Source: Isoetes taiwanensis
Taxonomy: Eukaryota > Streptophyta > Lycopodiopsida > Isoetales > Isoetaceae
NCBI GenBank assembly: GCA_021234155.1
Contig: JAJEKV010000084.1
Location: 4,677,093 to 4,741,092, forward strand
Reading direction: 5' to 3'
DNA length: 64,000 nt
Notes under the pieces: generated by a model
Database searches by the model: none
Seen by the model: only the letters and a program-made list of their open reading frames with translations
Told to the model about the DNA's origin: nothing
Position numbers and translations under genes: made by a program
Part shown: positions 33,000 to 45,224 of the stretch, one piece after another
Position numbering within the stretch: position 1 is the first letter of the stretch
Layout of the letters: every line of letters begins with the position of its first letter

Positions 33000-34260
33000 C
33001 TAGTTTTTATGTATGCCAAATCTGTCGATACATTAAGTTAAGCTAAATCATCTGAGATTTCCTTTCAACATTTTGTTGGCTGACTTTAGAATTCCCAAGC
33101 CCTGATTGTGGCGACAAATTGGAGCAGCTGTTTCTTGCAGACACTGAAGGGGTTACTGGCGTGGGCGGAGGCATGGCAGATCTTGTGAAAAGAAGTATTT
33201 TGCATGCAAACGGCTTTAAAAATACCCATTTTATAGTGCTCAAATGTGTCTTCAAAAATCAATGCAGATGGGCTTTCGGTTTAACATGCCTAGCCACTCG
33301 CCTTTCTGTTGCATTTTGTTGTCTGCTCTCTTTCATCATGAATTAGACCTAATCCGCCAAAGCAGACTATGGAGGAGGAGCCAAAGAAAGAGGAGGATTC
33401 GCCAAAGTAGTGATTTTCCTGCTCACAATTTCAACGGAACAAAGCCGGCGAAGACCTAACACTCTTTAAATCATCACAGCCAAGATAGTCATTCCTTTAT
33501 AGTTTGTTCGATGGGTGCTTACCTTGCTCATGATGACTTCTCCTTCAAGACGTGCTCATAGCCGTGATGCCTCAAATGCCGTGTCCTAAAAGAGGAACAG
33601 GGTTCAAAAATAGGGTCTTGGACCAGCCATATCTAAGACCGCTGCCAGCATCGGAGTTGGATCTGCCATAGCCAGAGCAAAGAAGCTACGTGTCAGCACA
33701 AGGACGCTTCAAACAAATTCCATCAAACAAATATTTATCAAACAAAAAATGACACTGAATTAGATATGAGTGAAGGTTCATCATTGACACGTTCTTAACT
33801 TATGCCCATCATCGTTACTAGTGAAGACTTTGTTTCCGTTCTTAGGGCCAGATTCGACTGTGGAAATTAGATGGGTATTGGTTGTGCATGAACCAATTTT
33901 ACCGTGCCACGTTCTAACTAACACTTATCTTCTGATTCCATTGCAACAGTTAGCAATTACCAAAACACTCCTCCTAAAATCAGAAACGCTGCCGCTTTAA
34001 CTCCAAAACACTCGCTTAACTGACAGGGATGATCCCCTGGCCTTTTGAAACTTGAATCAACTGCCATACAACTCTTGTCGTAGATTTCCTTGAAAACATG
34101 ATCTTAAACGCAGAGTTGTTGCCCTAAAAAAAGAGAGATGGAAGTTGAGATATTACAGAGAAGGGCCACTGCCGCATGTGGAATCTGGCCCTTAGAAGAC
34201 AAGAAATGATGAAAAACTCTTGGACATGCAAACCCATTATATAGAGCCTCTGCTACCGCC
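33000..34260. other. Right-arm stretch with no recognised gene
   Basis: Mirror of 11380-12600. The open frame at 33119-33346 corresponds to the left minus-strand frame at 12250 but is frameshifted near 33265. Nothing else is supported. Confidence 0.4.
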
Positions 34261-35285
34261 AGCAGCCGGGAGAGCCAGCTGCCCCTGCCAGGCCCAGAAC
34301 GCGCGACCTATTCCCATTTCCAGAGCGTCAAGGAAACATTCCGCTATGGCACAGGTGATCCGGCGATATTCTTAAGGTTTAGAGCTCAGCCCAGGTTTTG
34401 ATGCTTCAGGTTTTGAGCTCAGATGATCCAGCGATGCTTCAACTCATGCCATTGCTGATTCCTTCAAGCAAACTTTCGGCTATGGCGAAGGTTTCAGGCT
34501 TTAGGCTTTAGGCTACAGATGATGATTTTCCGTCAGATTTTGAGTATGATTCAAGCGTCCCAAGTGTTTTTCCGTCGGATTTTGAGCACGATTCAAGCTC
34601 CTGGATTCAGCTATGGCGATGCTTCACCGTGTAGGTAACTGGCCCAACCGAGAGGGCTACTAGAGGATGAAAAAGAATTTGTATTTCTTGGAGATAGAGA
34701 TTGGCCTTCACATCAAGGCAAGAGGTAAGGTTTAAGGTTTCTACTGACGAGATTACTATCAAGGTGGTTGGAGAGCACCCACATAAAAGGCAAAGGACTG
34801 CAGTTGAAAGCATTTCATATCAAAATCTCCAATTTGAGATGGTAGATCAAACTATCATAGCCGAGGAGCAGACCAATGAAGAGGTAAATGACGAGGCGCT
34901 CCCGGCTGCTGGCAGTAGCCAGCTGCCCCTGCCAGGCCCAGAACGCGCAACCTATTCCCATTTCCACAGCGTCAAGGAAAGATTCGGCTATGGCATAGGT
35001 GATCCGACGATATTCTTAAGGTTTGGAGCTCAGCCCAGGTTTTGATGCTTCAGGTTTTGAGCTCAGATGATCCAGCGATGCTTCAGCTCATGCCATTGCT
35101 GATTCCTTCAAGCAAACCTTCGGCTATGGCAAAGGTTTCAAGCTTTAGGCTACAGACGATGATTTTCTGTCAGATTCTGAGTATGATTCAAGCGTCCCAA
35201 GTATTTTTCCATCGAATTTTGAGCACGATTCAAGCTCCCGGATTCAGTTATGGCGATGCTTCACCGTGAGGTAACTGGCCCAACC
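34260..35285. repeat. Direct duplication of a ~370-bp unit, right arm
   Basis: Mirror of 10310-11345, with units at about 34260-34640 and 34890-35285. The intervening open frame starts at 34701. In this arm the frame continues into the second unit because the sequence near 34890-34930 differs from the left (cccggctgctggcagtagcc is present here but missing near 10690). Confidence 0.7.
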
Positions 35286-35607
35286 GGGGTCGTTCCAGAA
35301 TGCTCATCCATTTTTCATTCTTGGATAGAATGATCACCTTCATCATTGAACTACAAACAAAAACGCACACCAAATTTCCTTGACGTCATGCTAGAAGGAA
35401 CAAGATTCTAGAAGGAACAAGACGGCGCTTGAGAACCCCTCCTCCCCCAACGTGGCGTTCATCAAGCCCAAATTACCTTAGAGTGGTTGCCACATGGCAA
35501 TCAGCGATTGGATGATATCCAAGAATGTTGATCCACTTTCCTTGACGAAAATAAAATGTCCCTTTCTTATTTAACCAATCACAGCCGTAGAAAGGTTAGG
35601 TTTTCTG

Positions 35608-35615
35608 TAGGGTTT
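35608..35615 (+). promoter_or_regulatory. Telo-box in the eS28 promoter/5' UTR, right arm
   Basis: TAGGGTTT is the mirror of 9995-10002, at the same distance from the eS28 ATG and unchanged. Confidence 0.55.
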
Positions 35616-35686
35616 CCGGGTTGCTTGAGAGCTTTCTCTTGTAAAGATCCTGCTGCGGCCTCTGCAACCCAAAGTCTAGTACCGCC

Positions 35687-36065
35687 ATGGTATTCAATTC
35701 TCAATCTCCAAGTTTATGAAGATTAAATTATTTTCTGTATTGGCGCAGCGTTGTTGAGATCTTCTTTTTTGTTACAGGATCAACCTGTAAAGCTCGCCGT
35801 AGTGATGAAAGTAATCGGAAGAACTGGATCCCGAGGTCAGGTGACTCAAGTTCGTGTAAAGTTTCTGGATGACCAGAATCGTCTTATTATGAGAAACGTT
35901 AAGGGGCCGGTTCGGGAAGGTATATACATCTGCTCTTGCTTTGTTCCCTTTTCTTTTTGTGCAAATTATCTCAGATCTGTTTTTTGATGAAGTAAGCTTG
36001 CCTTTTGCGGTGGGGACATCCTTACCCTTCTTGAATCGGAAAGAGAAGCAAGAAGGCTTCGATGA
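35687..36065 (+). pseudogene. RPS28: 40S ribosomal protein eS28 (RPS28), right-arm copy, lost splice acceptor
   Basis: This is the mirror of 9547-9923. ATG is at 35687-35689, exon 2 at 35778-35919, and the expected exon 3 at 36013-36065. Exon 2 keeps the conserved GRTGS sequence that is altered on the left, and exon 3 still encodes [12 protein letters not shown]. The acceptor before exon 3 has changed from tttttgcag|ggg to ttttgcggtg|ggg, so the invariant AG is gone. Normal splicing of intron 2 should fail and the product would lose its last 17 or so residues. Promoter motifs are retained, so transcription may continue. I call it a pseudogene on the splice lesion; a cryptic acceptor cannot be excluded. 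Confidence 0.85.
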
Positions 36066-36449
36066 AAACAGTTTTTTTTAAAGGATAGATTGTGAGTAAT
36101 CACATAATTTTCATGAGATTGTTCAGAGTTTTTTATATTATGAGATTTGCTAGTGTAGATTTTCCTAAATATGAGAGTATTAGGATGTCTCAAATGGTTG
36201 ATAAGAAGGGCGAAGAACCCTAGTGGTTGTGAGCAAGGTGGATAGATTTATTAGGTTTACAAAACAAATTTACTGCAGATGATGTGAACACTGATGATGC
36301 ATTTTAGAAGTTAGAATAGAAAAAATGAAGCTTTTCAAAGCCATCCACAGCTAAGTCATCTAACATGAATCCGTGGTTGGTATTCCTGCATTAGAAAAAA
36401 GGTTAACTATTCAGGCTGGAGGTCTCTAAAAGATATGTTTAAAGATTAA

Positions 36450-36927
36450 GCACTGCACTCTCTGATAAAAGGTCAGAGCTTGAAAAAATAGCTGCCCAAA
36501 TTTCAGAAGCGCAGCTAGCATCATGATGAAGCTTGCAGGTTTCTTAGACAGCAGCTGAAGTTTTTAACTATAAAAGTAATTTTGTTAGCTTTGTTGATGA
36601 TGAAGCCATGCACTATACAGCTAGAACGGGATTGTAAAAAAGTTTGCAGATGAATTTAGTTGTCTGAATTTATGAAAGAAGTTACAATGGCCATGGAAGA
36701 GGCAGAAGGAATATCTCTACCTAACTTTGTGCTTGTCGACGTGTTTAATCAACTGGTTAAGAAAAAGATTGAACTGCAACGAATCATTAATATTATATTA
36801 CAGCTCCATTTTCTTTCCTTCATTTCTGTTAAGAGATCTGCTTAAGAAATTAAGCATGGGATGCAGAAAAGTTAAACATAATTTGGTAAGACTAGAAACT
36901 GTCAGAGAGATCTGTGAGAGCATGTGA
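36450..36927 (+). pseudogene. Decayed coding fragment of unknown family, right arm
   Basis: This is the mirror of 8681-9180, with the same phrases (KRSELEKIAAQISEA; EEAEGISLPNFVLVDVF) and the same interrupting stops, so the decay predates the inverted duplication. Confidence 0.25.
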
Positions 36928-36929
36928 TA

Positions 36930-37840
36930 AAACAAAAATAGTGCTCAAATAGGTTGGTCTAGGCTAGAATGACCAAAGATAAAGGTACTGAGCATTCCTT
37001 GGCTGAGTTTATTTTGAGAGCATTATGAGTTTGTAACTTTGCTGAGCAAAACTGTTTGAGATTTCTTTTGTGTAAGTGAACGTGCATCTGGGCATTCTTT
37101 TTGATAGTTCCCAAGTTCTAAACAATTTCGTGGCATTAAATAGTTCCAAGTAAATAGCCGTAGGAATTAATTCAATTTACTTTTTAGGATTTATGTTGCA
37201 TGCTTAAGGTAAACATGCGCACCGATTCTTTTCGGTGGTTGATGTGATGGGTTTTGAGTGTCATCTCCCTTTCCAGTTTGAAAAACAAACGAGTTGTTGG
37301 AGAGTTTCATGTGTTTTTTAAGAGTTTGAACTACACTTACAAACCGTAGTTAGCAGTTAAGTTGGCCGTTACCTAATGCTAAAATAATGTGTAATGCCTT
37401 AGTCAAGGACCTAATAATACGTTATGTTTTTGCCAAAACACAATCAAATTTCAACAATTTAAAACATGATCCTCATTAATTTGATCATGTTGATTCTAAT
37501 TATGCAATCAAAACTTGCTAAAACTTCAATGTAACTTAGACCTTTGATCCGAAATATGTCCTTGCTTTTCACGAAAGTCTTGCAATAAAAAGAACACATG
37601 TACTAGCATTTCTAATACAAATTTCAGCAATTAAGCACCACTAAGATGTAGTGAATAAAATTACTGAATAAAATTTGGAATGTTACTTTGTCTTCAAACA
37701 AGTCACATTTTCTCACATTGACAAAGCAAACTTGAATACAAAAACTTAGTAGCATAAAGAAAGACAAATGTTCTCCTCTCCAAACTAAAAAACATCAAAG
37801 TTTGTCTTCCTGCATGATAGAATTGGAATATATAATGAGA
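36930..37840. other. Right-arm stretch without a recognisable gene
   Basis: Mirror of 7770-8680; no exon, RNA gene or internal repeat recognised. Confidence 0.55.
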
Positions 37841-38219
37841 TGATGCTTGCCCAGAAGCGGTTGATTAACAATTATGACATGTTACCATTCAAATCCCGTT
37901 CCCATTCTAAAAATTGACAAAAAAATGAAGCATAAGCAACACAATACTTGGCTGGAAAAAAAAAATAGAAAGTAGGGAAAAGAGCATACCTCGGGCTAGC
38001 TATATGGCTACAAGTTATATTAGACCATCATGTTGCTCCGGATATAACCAACCCTGTGGCTCGAAAATGGATCGAAGAGATGGCTCCCTCCTCGCTCGCC
38101 ACAAACCGAGAGCGAACCTTATCGAGCAAATCGCTGCAAAAGAAAAAGTTTATTGCTTTAGCTTTTTGGATAAACACATAAATAAAATGGTCTTCCTGTG
38201 TCATATATTATGAGAACAA

Positions 38220-38601
38220 ACAATTTTAAACATGATTGTATTGTTCATCTCTACTCAATGCATTCAAAGCAATTTGTCCCTCGCTCATCCACAATCCCCG
38301 TATCAAGAATCAAGAGTTTTTGGCGACCGGTACAAACCAGATGACATTGAACATATAGGCATTGTAGTTGGCGATGTGGGAAGGCACAAAGAACAATGTT
38401 CGTGATGCTCTCATATGCAGTGTTGAGGACACCCAGCAACTCCAGTTCCTAGAGTTTGTTTTGAAGTGGATAAACTATGACCCCTCGATGATGTCTGCTA
38501 GGAAGGGAACAAGGCGGCCACAGGAAAGAATGTTCCTACAAGCGCAAAGGGCTTTGGATGGATCCTGCTGTCCTATGAGTCTTTGCCCCTATCAGGTATA
38601 A
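38220..38601 (+). pseudogene. Unrecognised exon, right arm (frame-disrupted copy)
   Basis: This is the mirror copy of 7035-7442. The 3' half (38380-38597) is preserved, including QFLEFVLKWINYDPS and the donor tatcag|gtataaaag. The 5' half, which reads WYQELLFLRTGTNQ on the left, is scrambled by indels around 38285-38365. This copy is therefore the more decayed of the two. Confidence 0.4.
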
Positions 38602-38756
38602 AAGGAAACATGGATATTTTTATAGGGTTTTCTACACGTAGGAAAGGGCTATCAAACGATAAGAAGCCTCTAACCATAACTTTAAAGGCTAAATGAAATG
38701 AAAAAATGCCCTCAAGAGTGGACACCAATTGCTAAGGGCAACTGCAAAAAAAAAGT

Positions 38757-39110
38757 GTGAAACCCTTAGCTGCACTTGGAGAACTGTCAATGGCAAGAAC
38801 CCCAGATGCACAACCCGCTACTAGGATTGAGCCATCTGCCGTCGTTAACCCTATCCAACCCCTAGCTATCAAAGCCCCTGATCTCTCTGAGAAGGCACCT
38901 GCTAGGAAATTATCCACTTTTAAGATTAAACTACGAGCGCTAAATACTGATGACAGTGGCTAGCCCTCCAGTTCCCAAATTCCTCTTTTTGTGAATGCTC
39001 CTTCTACCTCCAATGCCCTCGCATGGTCCAATGCACCCCGCATCACTTCTGATTTGAGGTTCAATCCCGAGGAAGAAAAGAATATGGCTCAGCAAACTGC
39101 TCTCAAACGA
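38757..39110 (+). pseudogene. Pro/Ala-rich coding-like fragment, right arm
   Basis: This is the mirror of 6530-6870. From an ATG at 38790 it reads MARTPDAQPATRIEPSAV and then KLSTFKIKLRALNTDD before a TAG. The left copy diverges by indels in this stretch. No family is recognised. Confidence 0.3.
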
Positions 39111-39129
39111 AGCAGTTCAAACGGTTTTA

Positions 39130-41738
39130 TCCCATGGGTTTGAATTGGTTTATGAAAGTATCGATATTTGATTGTTTACTAGCTCCGGGTAATCTAATGC
39201 ACAAAATGCGCTCCAATGACCATATGCAAACATTGGTTAAGAGCTTCCACAGTTACCTTACAGAAGTGCTGATACCTGCTGACGTGGTGCCGTTTGACCC
39301 CATTACCAGGTAATTCTTTTGGAAGAGTCTCTTGAATGCAATTAATTGTAGAGTACTTAAATAGATTTTATTTTTCAGAAAGAAGGTCACCTGAAGCACG
39401 CCTAAGGATTTGCAAGGGAAAAAATCCTTTATAATATCTGGTAATCACAGCATTTGTGCTGCACAGTTACTTTGTGGAAGTGGTTGGTTGCAGCAACAAC
39501 TAGAAATTGCTAAAGCATATATGAAAAGAAGAACAAGAGTGCTTAACGGGAACTTGACTAGCAAGGAATACATCGAGTTAAGCATTCAATGTAACGAATT
39601 GATAGCGAATACAATATATAAAGAATCACTCATAGAAAAGTTCCAGCAAATATGGCATCAACATAAGGCATATGATTGTCCTGCTCAACACTGCAACGAC
39701 CTTGACATGGAAGGTATGAGTTGATTTTTAGGTCGTAAAGATCGCGGTGGCGATCTTAATAACCCCTTCTTTATAGGATTTTGTTATGATAGCAACCACT
39801 ACTCTGAAGGTAAAAAAATTGAAGGATGAAAAATTGTTCATTTTTTTGAAGGAGAGAGTTTGGAAGAAATTGATGGAAGTGGTTACAAGATGGGTTGGTA
39901 AGAAGTTGTGTGATGATCATGGTGGGCCTCCTGAAAGAGCAAACAAAGATTTTTTCTGCAAGATATGGCTTAGGTACCTCCGAGGCATGTCTAATACGAA
40001 ACTCTCCCAACTGGTTGACTAAATTCTAGAATGCAAGACCTTCATGAAAGTGCAGCCTGGATATTCCGGCAGGTTTGATTGCAAACAAAGAGCACTTGAT
40101 ACCAGAACTTCAACGTTTACTGCGGAGAGAAATTTTGTTCTATGCCAGTAGTGTGGTCAAAAAAGAATATACATTCTTTGAAGATCTGCTTGTGGATTTT
40201 CCAGATTCCACCGAGCAGAGAATATTAGATATTGCCCACACGAACACAGAATACGCGAAGGCCAATTGGAACAAAGATCATGTGCTGGGTAACTCATCCA
40301 TTTGTTTTCTAGAACCCATCAGAGATATACTGAAATCAGAAGAGACCAAGAAAAGAAAGGAGAAAAATAATGTTGTTCATACTTCATGTTATCACAAAAG
40401 ATGGCATTCCAATGCCTGCCTCTGTTTCGGAGAATATAACCCTGGTGTTTATTGATATTTATGGCTTCACAAAAGTATGGGATTTCAAGAAATACATGGA
40501 ACCATTTACGAGGATAGCAAGCATGACAAAAGCTAAGGTCTATTCTTTGGTTATCCTAATGCGTTCTGTGAACTTTCCAAACAGTTTGTACAGTCAGAAT
40601 CAAATCCAACGCGGTTCATATATTTCTTTGGGCACTTATGATGAACGGATGTGTGAGCAAGAGAAAAGAGAAAGAATATCAATATTACATTAGCCACATG
40701 TGCATCAACAGGAGTGAGGCACGTGTTATGCCAGTGCAACCAGAGTTAGAACTTCGTCTCAACCAGGTGAATAATGCTCCGAAGAGCACTCCCCTGCTGC
40801 CAATGCCTCTCACTGGAAAGGAGGATTAAGATGCAAAAATAAAAAAGAAATATCAGACGTAATTCACAGGCAAGCCGAGATACAGTTGGGCTGCAATGGA
40901 TGGTGACCATGTCTTTTAATGCCAGTTGAAGACATCATAAGCATATCACATTATTGATCAGCTGGTGCCTAAATATGGTTGTGTCCTGGATTTCTTCTTA
41001 GCCGGTACAGCTTCGCATGTAATGCTCATGCAAGGAAAGCGAAGTGTGGCATTCATAACGGATGTCAAAATATACCATTTCTTGCGATCTTTCTTGGAAA
41101 CACTAGACAAAATACCAAACCAGTCAACTGGTATTTCGGAGGAAGAGAAAGCAGAGGACAAGAATGTAGACCAGGGGGACAATTCTATGCCCAATCTCAA
41201 GATTGCCCAAGGCACAAACTTATCCAACCTGAATGATATTGTAACAAGCTGGACGAGGAGAGCTATGAGGAAAGGATGCAGGAGATAAAGAGACTTTTGG
41301 AGTCCACCCAGAAAGGTATTGACGCCTTGGAACCTACATTCCAAAAGCTAGACCGTATAAATCAATATTTTGAGCGGGCTATGGCTGTTATAAGCGTGTA
41401 AAAATACATTTCAAGATTTGGGTAGCTTAATTTACAAGGAACAAGACGAGATGGAGACAACTGGAACACAGAAGCACTCTATTTCATGTAAAAAATAAAA
41501 AATATTTCATCCTACGAGTTCTCAGATGAGCTAGAACGGGAATTACTTGGAGACACTGAAGTGCTTCACATAGCCGAAAATGTGCAGAAGTTGCCCAGGC
41601 CGTGGAAGTGGATGTACCCAATGTGACGGGCTATTAAGAGATGGACACTTCACAGGCTATAGAGATTGTGAGAAGCATGTTCGGTGTATGGCTAATGAAC
41701 TCAGTGTGATACCTGAATCTGTATCAGAAACTCAGTGA
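39130..41738 (+). pseudogene. ParB-like plus DNA-methyltransferase-like gene, right-arm copy (disrupted)
   Basis: This is the mirror copy of 3895-6510 with the same exon series:
- GLNWFMKVSIFDCLLAPG and VLIPADVVPFDPIT (about 39136-39310);
- GKKSFIISGNHS (39415 on);
- helical segments (39786-40022 and 40075-40360);
- motif-IV-like FIDIYGFTKVWD (about 40440-40490);
- motif-I-like VLDFFLAGT (about 40985);
- the Cys-rich last exon (41574-41738), preceded by an acatag acceptor.
Private lesions are an 11-bp deletion near 39690 that breaks the frame into the next exon, and a small deletion near 40645. Conversely, the position that is TAA on the left (near 5030) is CAA here. Each arm is thus broken at different points, on top of shared frameshifts. 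The methyltransferase reading is tentative. Confidence 0.42.
39738..39757. repeat. Short palindrome, right arm, intron site
   Basis: AAGATCGCGGTGGCGATCTT is the mirror copy of the site at 5874-5893, unchanged in sequence, inside the equivalent intron. Confidence 0.65.
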
Positions 41739-41855
41739 TTTTATTGCTCAGGCGATGTCTTGTCAATTTTATGACAAATGATGAATAGAAATTATGTGTT
41801 CGCTTGACAATGTTTTTAAGTCTTTTATTGATTACATCCTTTACTTATTGCCGAG

Positions 41856-41875
41856 AAGATCGCCACGGTGATCTT
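41856..41875. repeat. Short palindrome, right arm, 3' site
   Basis: AAGATCGCCACGGTGATCTT mirrors the left site at 3756-3781. The half-site gccgtggcgatcttc at 42001-42015 mirrors 3619-3633. All lie 3' of the gene's stop codon. Confidence 0.6.
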
Positions 41876-42619
41876 ATCCAGCATATTGTGCTTATACATG
41901 ATGTTACATCTTAGTGTTTCAAATATTAAGTGTAAGGATTGTCATTCTGTAAATTCCATTTGCAGTTCGCCAAATGACTAATCAATTGCTGGAAAGTTTT
42001 GCCGTGGCGATCTTCATAATTATTTTAATGTCTTTTTTTTTATCATCCTTTACTCAAAAAAGAGCTCGAAAAGATCCCCTTGATGACCCAATCCAAATCT
42101 TATATTATGACGCTTTAGTGCAAGCATGTAATGGACCACGCCCTAAAATAGACGGCCCAGATTTTGAGTTAAAGGTTTAATGGTCCAGATGCCTACAAGT
42201 TTCTTTTGTTCTTCTCTCTCTATCGATTTATGGCTTGAGGTTTTTTTCACCTTCAGACTAGCAGCGGGCTTCTAGCAATGAGTTCTCTAGCACTCGGCTA
42301 TGGCTATCAGTGCCTGCAATTTAGGGAGCTCTGTGAGCTCTGGAGCCTACGCCTAAGCCCCATAACAACCGTGGTCTATGTACAATTGCTCAGGCACAAG
42401 CCACAAGCAGATTAAGAAAGATTTCCAGTTGAGAGTCTATTCACAATTTATAATTACATTTCAGATTACACAATTGAGAAAACACATTGATAATTACACA
42501 ATTGTTATTTGCACAGGTGTAAGTGAGCCAAATAAATTAATTTTTTCATTACTTATTGAGTACAAAGAAGCTCGGAGCATGGCTCATACAAAACTGTAAT
42601 TCACAAACAAGTCAAAGGG

Positions 42620-44520
42620 ACTATCTACCCTGTGTAGGAACAACTGCTTGTATATTCATCTCGCCTTCTACAATTAATGCCTCCATTAGATGATCCCTCC
42701 GTGACTTGGCATAGGCATCAGTGAACCAACTGGGTGTCATCTGCATGGTGCACAAGTATTAGAGGACTATACCAACAAATAACTAATAGGAAAATAACAT
42801 GTTCTACTTACAAAAATGGAGCTTGGTCGCGGCATCAACCACGGCATCTATGAATTTGTGCATGTAAGCCACAATGTACATGCAAGGGTTGCTGGTACTA
42901 GTTTCTGGCATTTTAGGACGTAACACGAGCATCAAAGTTCTTCCTACCATGGTTTAAGCTGTTGGATCCGAGCATCATGTTATTGATCACAAGCTTATGA
43001 AACCTGCAAAATTGCAATGTGAGAATAAATCAAGCATAAGAAATTGCAATATGAGAATAATCAAATCATAAAACTAAAACAGAAACTCATACTTACTTCT
43101 GGACCACTTTAGCATCGGGTACATAGCCTTTGACAGAGAGAGAGGATCTCAGATACTTGGGGCTAGCTATAGATGGACAAGAGCTTTTCACCGACCAGCA
43201 AGCACAAGTATTGCCAATGCCACATTTGGGCCTTGCGTAATTGAACAAATATGTATTGGCATCTTGCAATCAAAATGCCATCCAGCCCTTCCTTTATGTT
43301 AGTGTTCTCGCATCCGCCCCTTGTTCTTGAGGGAATTCACAAAATTCTGAAGGTGTCCTGGCCGAACCAGAAAAACTTGTGTTTCCAATCGATGGAAGAT
43401 CGCTACAAAGGTACCGCACACAAATCCGTAATACATATTAATACATAAGATGAGTGACTTAGGGAATGAAATAACATAAATATGTTGAAATGCTAGCCTA
43501 CCTCCCATAGACATCTACCATCTTAGAGGTCAAGTCCAAATTTCCAAAAGAACTCGCCAACATCACTTTGAAAGATAGAGGGTGCAGCTTAGGAGGACAA
43601 ATCCCCTATAAGGAGTGAATGGAACCAACCTTTTCACCGGTTCACTAAACTCGCATAAGGAAACAATAGCATTAGCAAAAGAATATATCTATTGTAATCA
43701 ATTGTATATTACTCACCTTGTAAATTCATCACCGCTTCAAAGATCTTCTCGTGGACTGCTGCACCTTATTTGTTATCACATCAATATTTGCTTGTAGATC
43801 CTCATCCTCTTCCTCTTCCTGCCCCGACTCGTAAGGATCGTGGATCAGCTTTCCTTCACGGCCTGTGATCGTGTCCTATGTACAAAAAAAAAATGTGGTT
43901 AATTATCATAAATCTGAGATGTTTAACAAAAATTAGTTCATCTTGGACATACCTCTTTCTAGGTGGTGGTGGCACTTTTTGCCCGAGATTTTCTTTTCTG
44001 AGGACATTTTTTTTTGTTGCCGGAGATTTTGCCTGCTTTTTTCCTCTTGGAGTGCCATCACCAAAGATTCTTTTGCCTCCTCTTTGGAGTGGACTCAACT
44101 ACCAACTCAACTTCCTCTTCCCTGGTATCTCCCGATAAAATCTGATCTGATTCCTTTGTAGCTTTTTTCTCATAACAGTCCGTAATCGAGACCTCGCAGA
44201 TGATGCCGAGACGTAGTTTAATCTTTCTTAGCTTCTCCAATTACTAATTTAGCACTTGGTGATGAAGGAGTTTCTGTTGCAGCAGCCATTGAAGGGTCTG
44301 CACCTGCAACTGCTTTAGCTTTCTCAAGTGCCATCCTCTTAATTTCCTCAACTTCACTTTGCCATGTTCGAGGAGGCACCGCTGCGTATGGTTCTATTAC
44401 CGCATCAGAAATGTCATTGGTGATCCGAGCTGAAGGTTGAGGGTCTACGATTCGGGCCCGCTTATTATGCTCAAGAAAAATCAGAAGAGAGAGTCGATGC
44501 AGATGGCTCAAGAACATCAG
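42620..44520 (-). pseudogene. Ulp1-like and linker exons of transposon copy 2
   Basis: Minus strand. PSWFTDAYAKSRRDHLMEAL is near 42680-42740. The Ulp1-like exon at 42830-43000 corresponds to the VMAYMQAFVDA part of copy 1 (here ...YMHKFIDAV...). A linker open frame at 44218-44517 reads VEEIKRMALEKAKAVAGADP and ends in EAKKD. An upstream Lys-rich segment lies at 43856-44098. The QGDLASCG-type motif is degraded, so this copy is not expected to be active. Confidence 0.45.
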
Positions 44521-44639
44521 CCATTAAAGCTGCTTCTGGGATAGGAACAGCCTCATCTGCAAACAAACAAATGATCTAAATTTCAATAGACATAAAAGAA
44601 CATGAAAACAGAACTAATGAGAAATATCCGGGTACATTC

Positions 44640-45085
44640 TCGCCAAGCATGTACATTTCATGTACATAAAATGTACCAAATGTAATGTGAACTACATTTA
44701 ACTATAGCCAAATGTACATGTACATGTCCCTCAATGTACATAGAGGTACATCAATGTACCCAGATGTACCCAGATGTACCCAGGTATCAAGTTAGGGAAT
44801 GTAGATCTATGCCCAAAAAAAAGCACATATATGTAAAAAATGCACATACTTATGAATCCATCTACAGATGCACTCTAAAGATAAATGCATGTACATCTAT
44901 TTGCGTGATGTAGACTCCATTAGAGACATGTACAACCGATACAACCGCAGTCCAAGCTCAAAAATAAAAGCATCAATAAACAAGCAAATATATGCCTATG
45001 TACCTCTCAAGCATACGATGTACACTAAAAGTTATACATGTACAAGGAATAGCAATGCACTGAAAGCCATACATGTAGAACTATG
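44640..45085. repeat. GTAC-rich tract, transposon copy 2
   Basis: Clustered ATGTACAT, ATGTACCC and ATGTACC motifs, including three successive cagatgtacc units near 44758-44782. It sits between linker and coiled-coil exons, the same position as 24180-24480 in copy 1. Confidence 0.75.
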
Positions 45086-45224
45086 CAGATTACAATAACA
45101 AATATGAATTAAGAGAAATGTAAGTTTAAATTAGTTGAGAGCAATGCATACCTTTCACAGCAGGGAAACCAAGCTGAATTCAATGCCCTCATCCCGTGAT
45201 GCAACCTTTTATGCAATTGCCTTT

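Larger units (their letters stand above)
27818..42430. repeat. Giant inverted repeat, right arm
   Basis: This is the mirror image of 3216-27769, 14.6 kb long, without the transposon found in the left arm. The outer end is aactgg on the complementary strand (42425-42430). Immediately beyond it begins the truncated second copy of the large transposon family. The arm carries the same gene series in opposite order and orientation, with its own private mutations. Confidence 0.93.

Noticed and set aside
44640..44800. CRISPR-like array in the GTAC-rich tracts
   Set aside because: Repeat units are short, degenerate and directly adjacent, with no constant-length spacers, and the context is a plant transposon intron.
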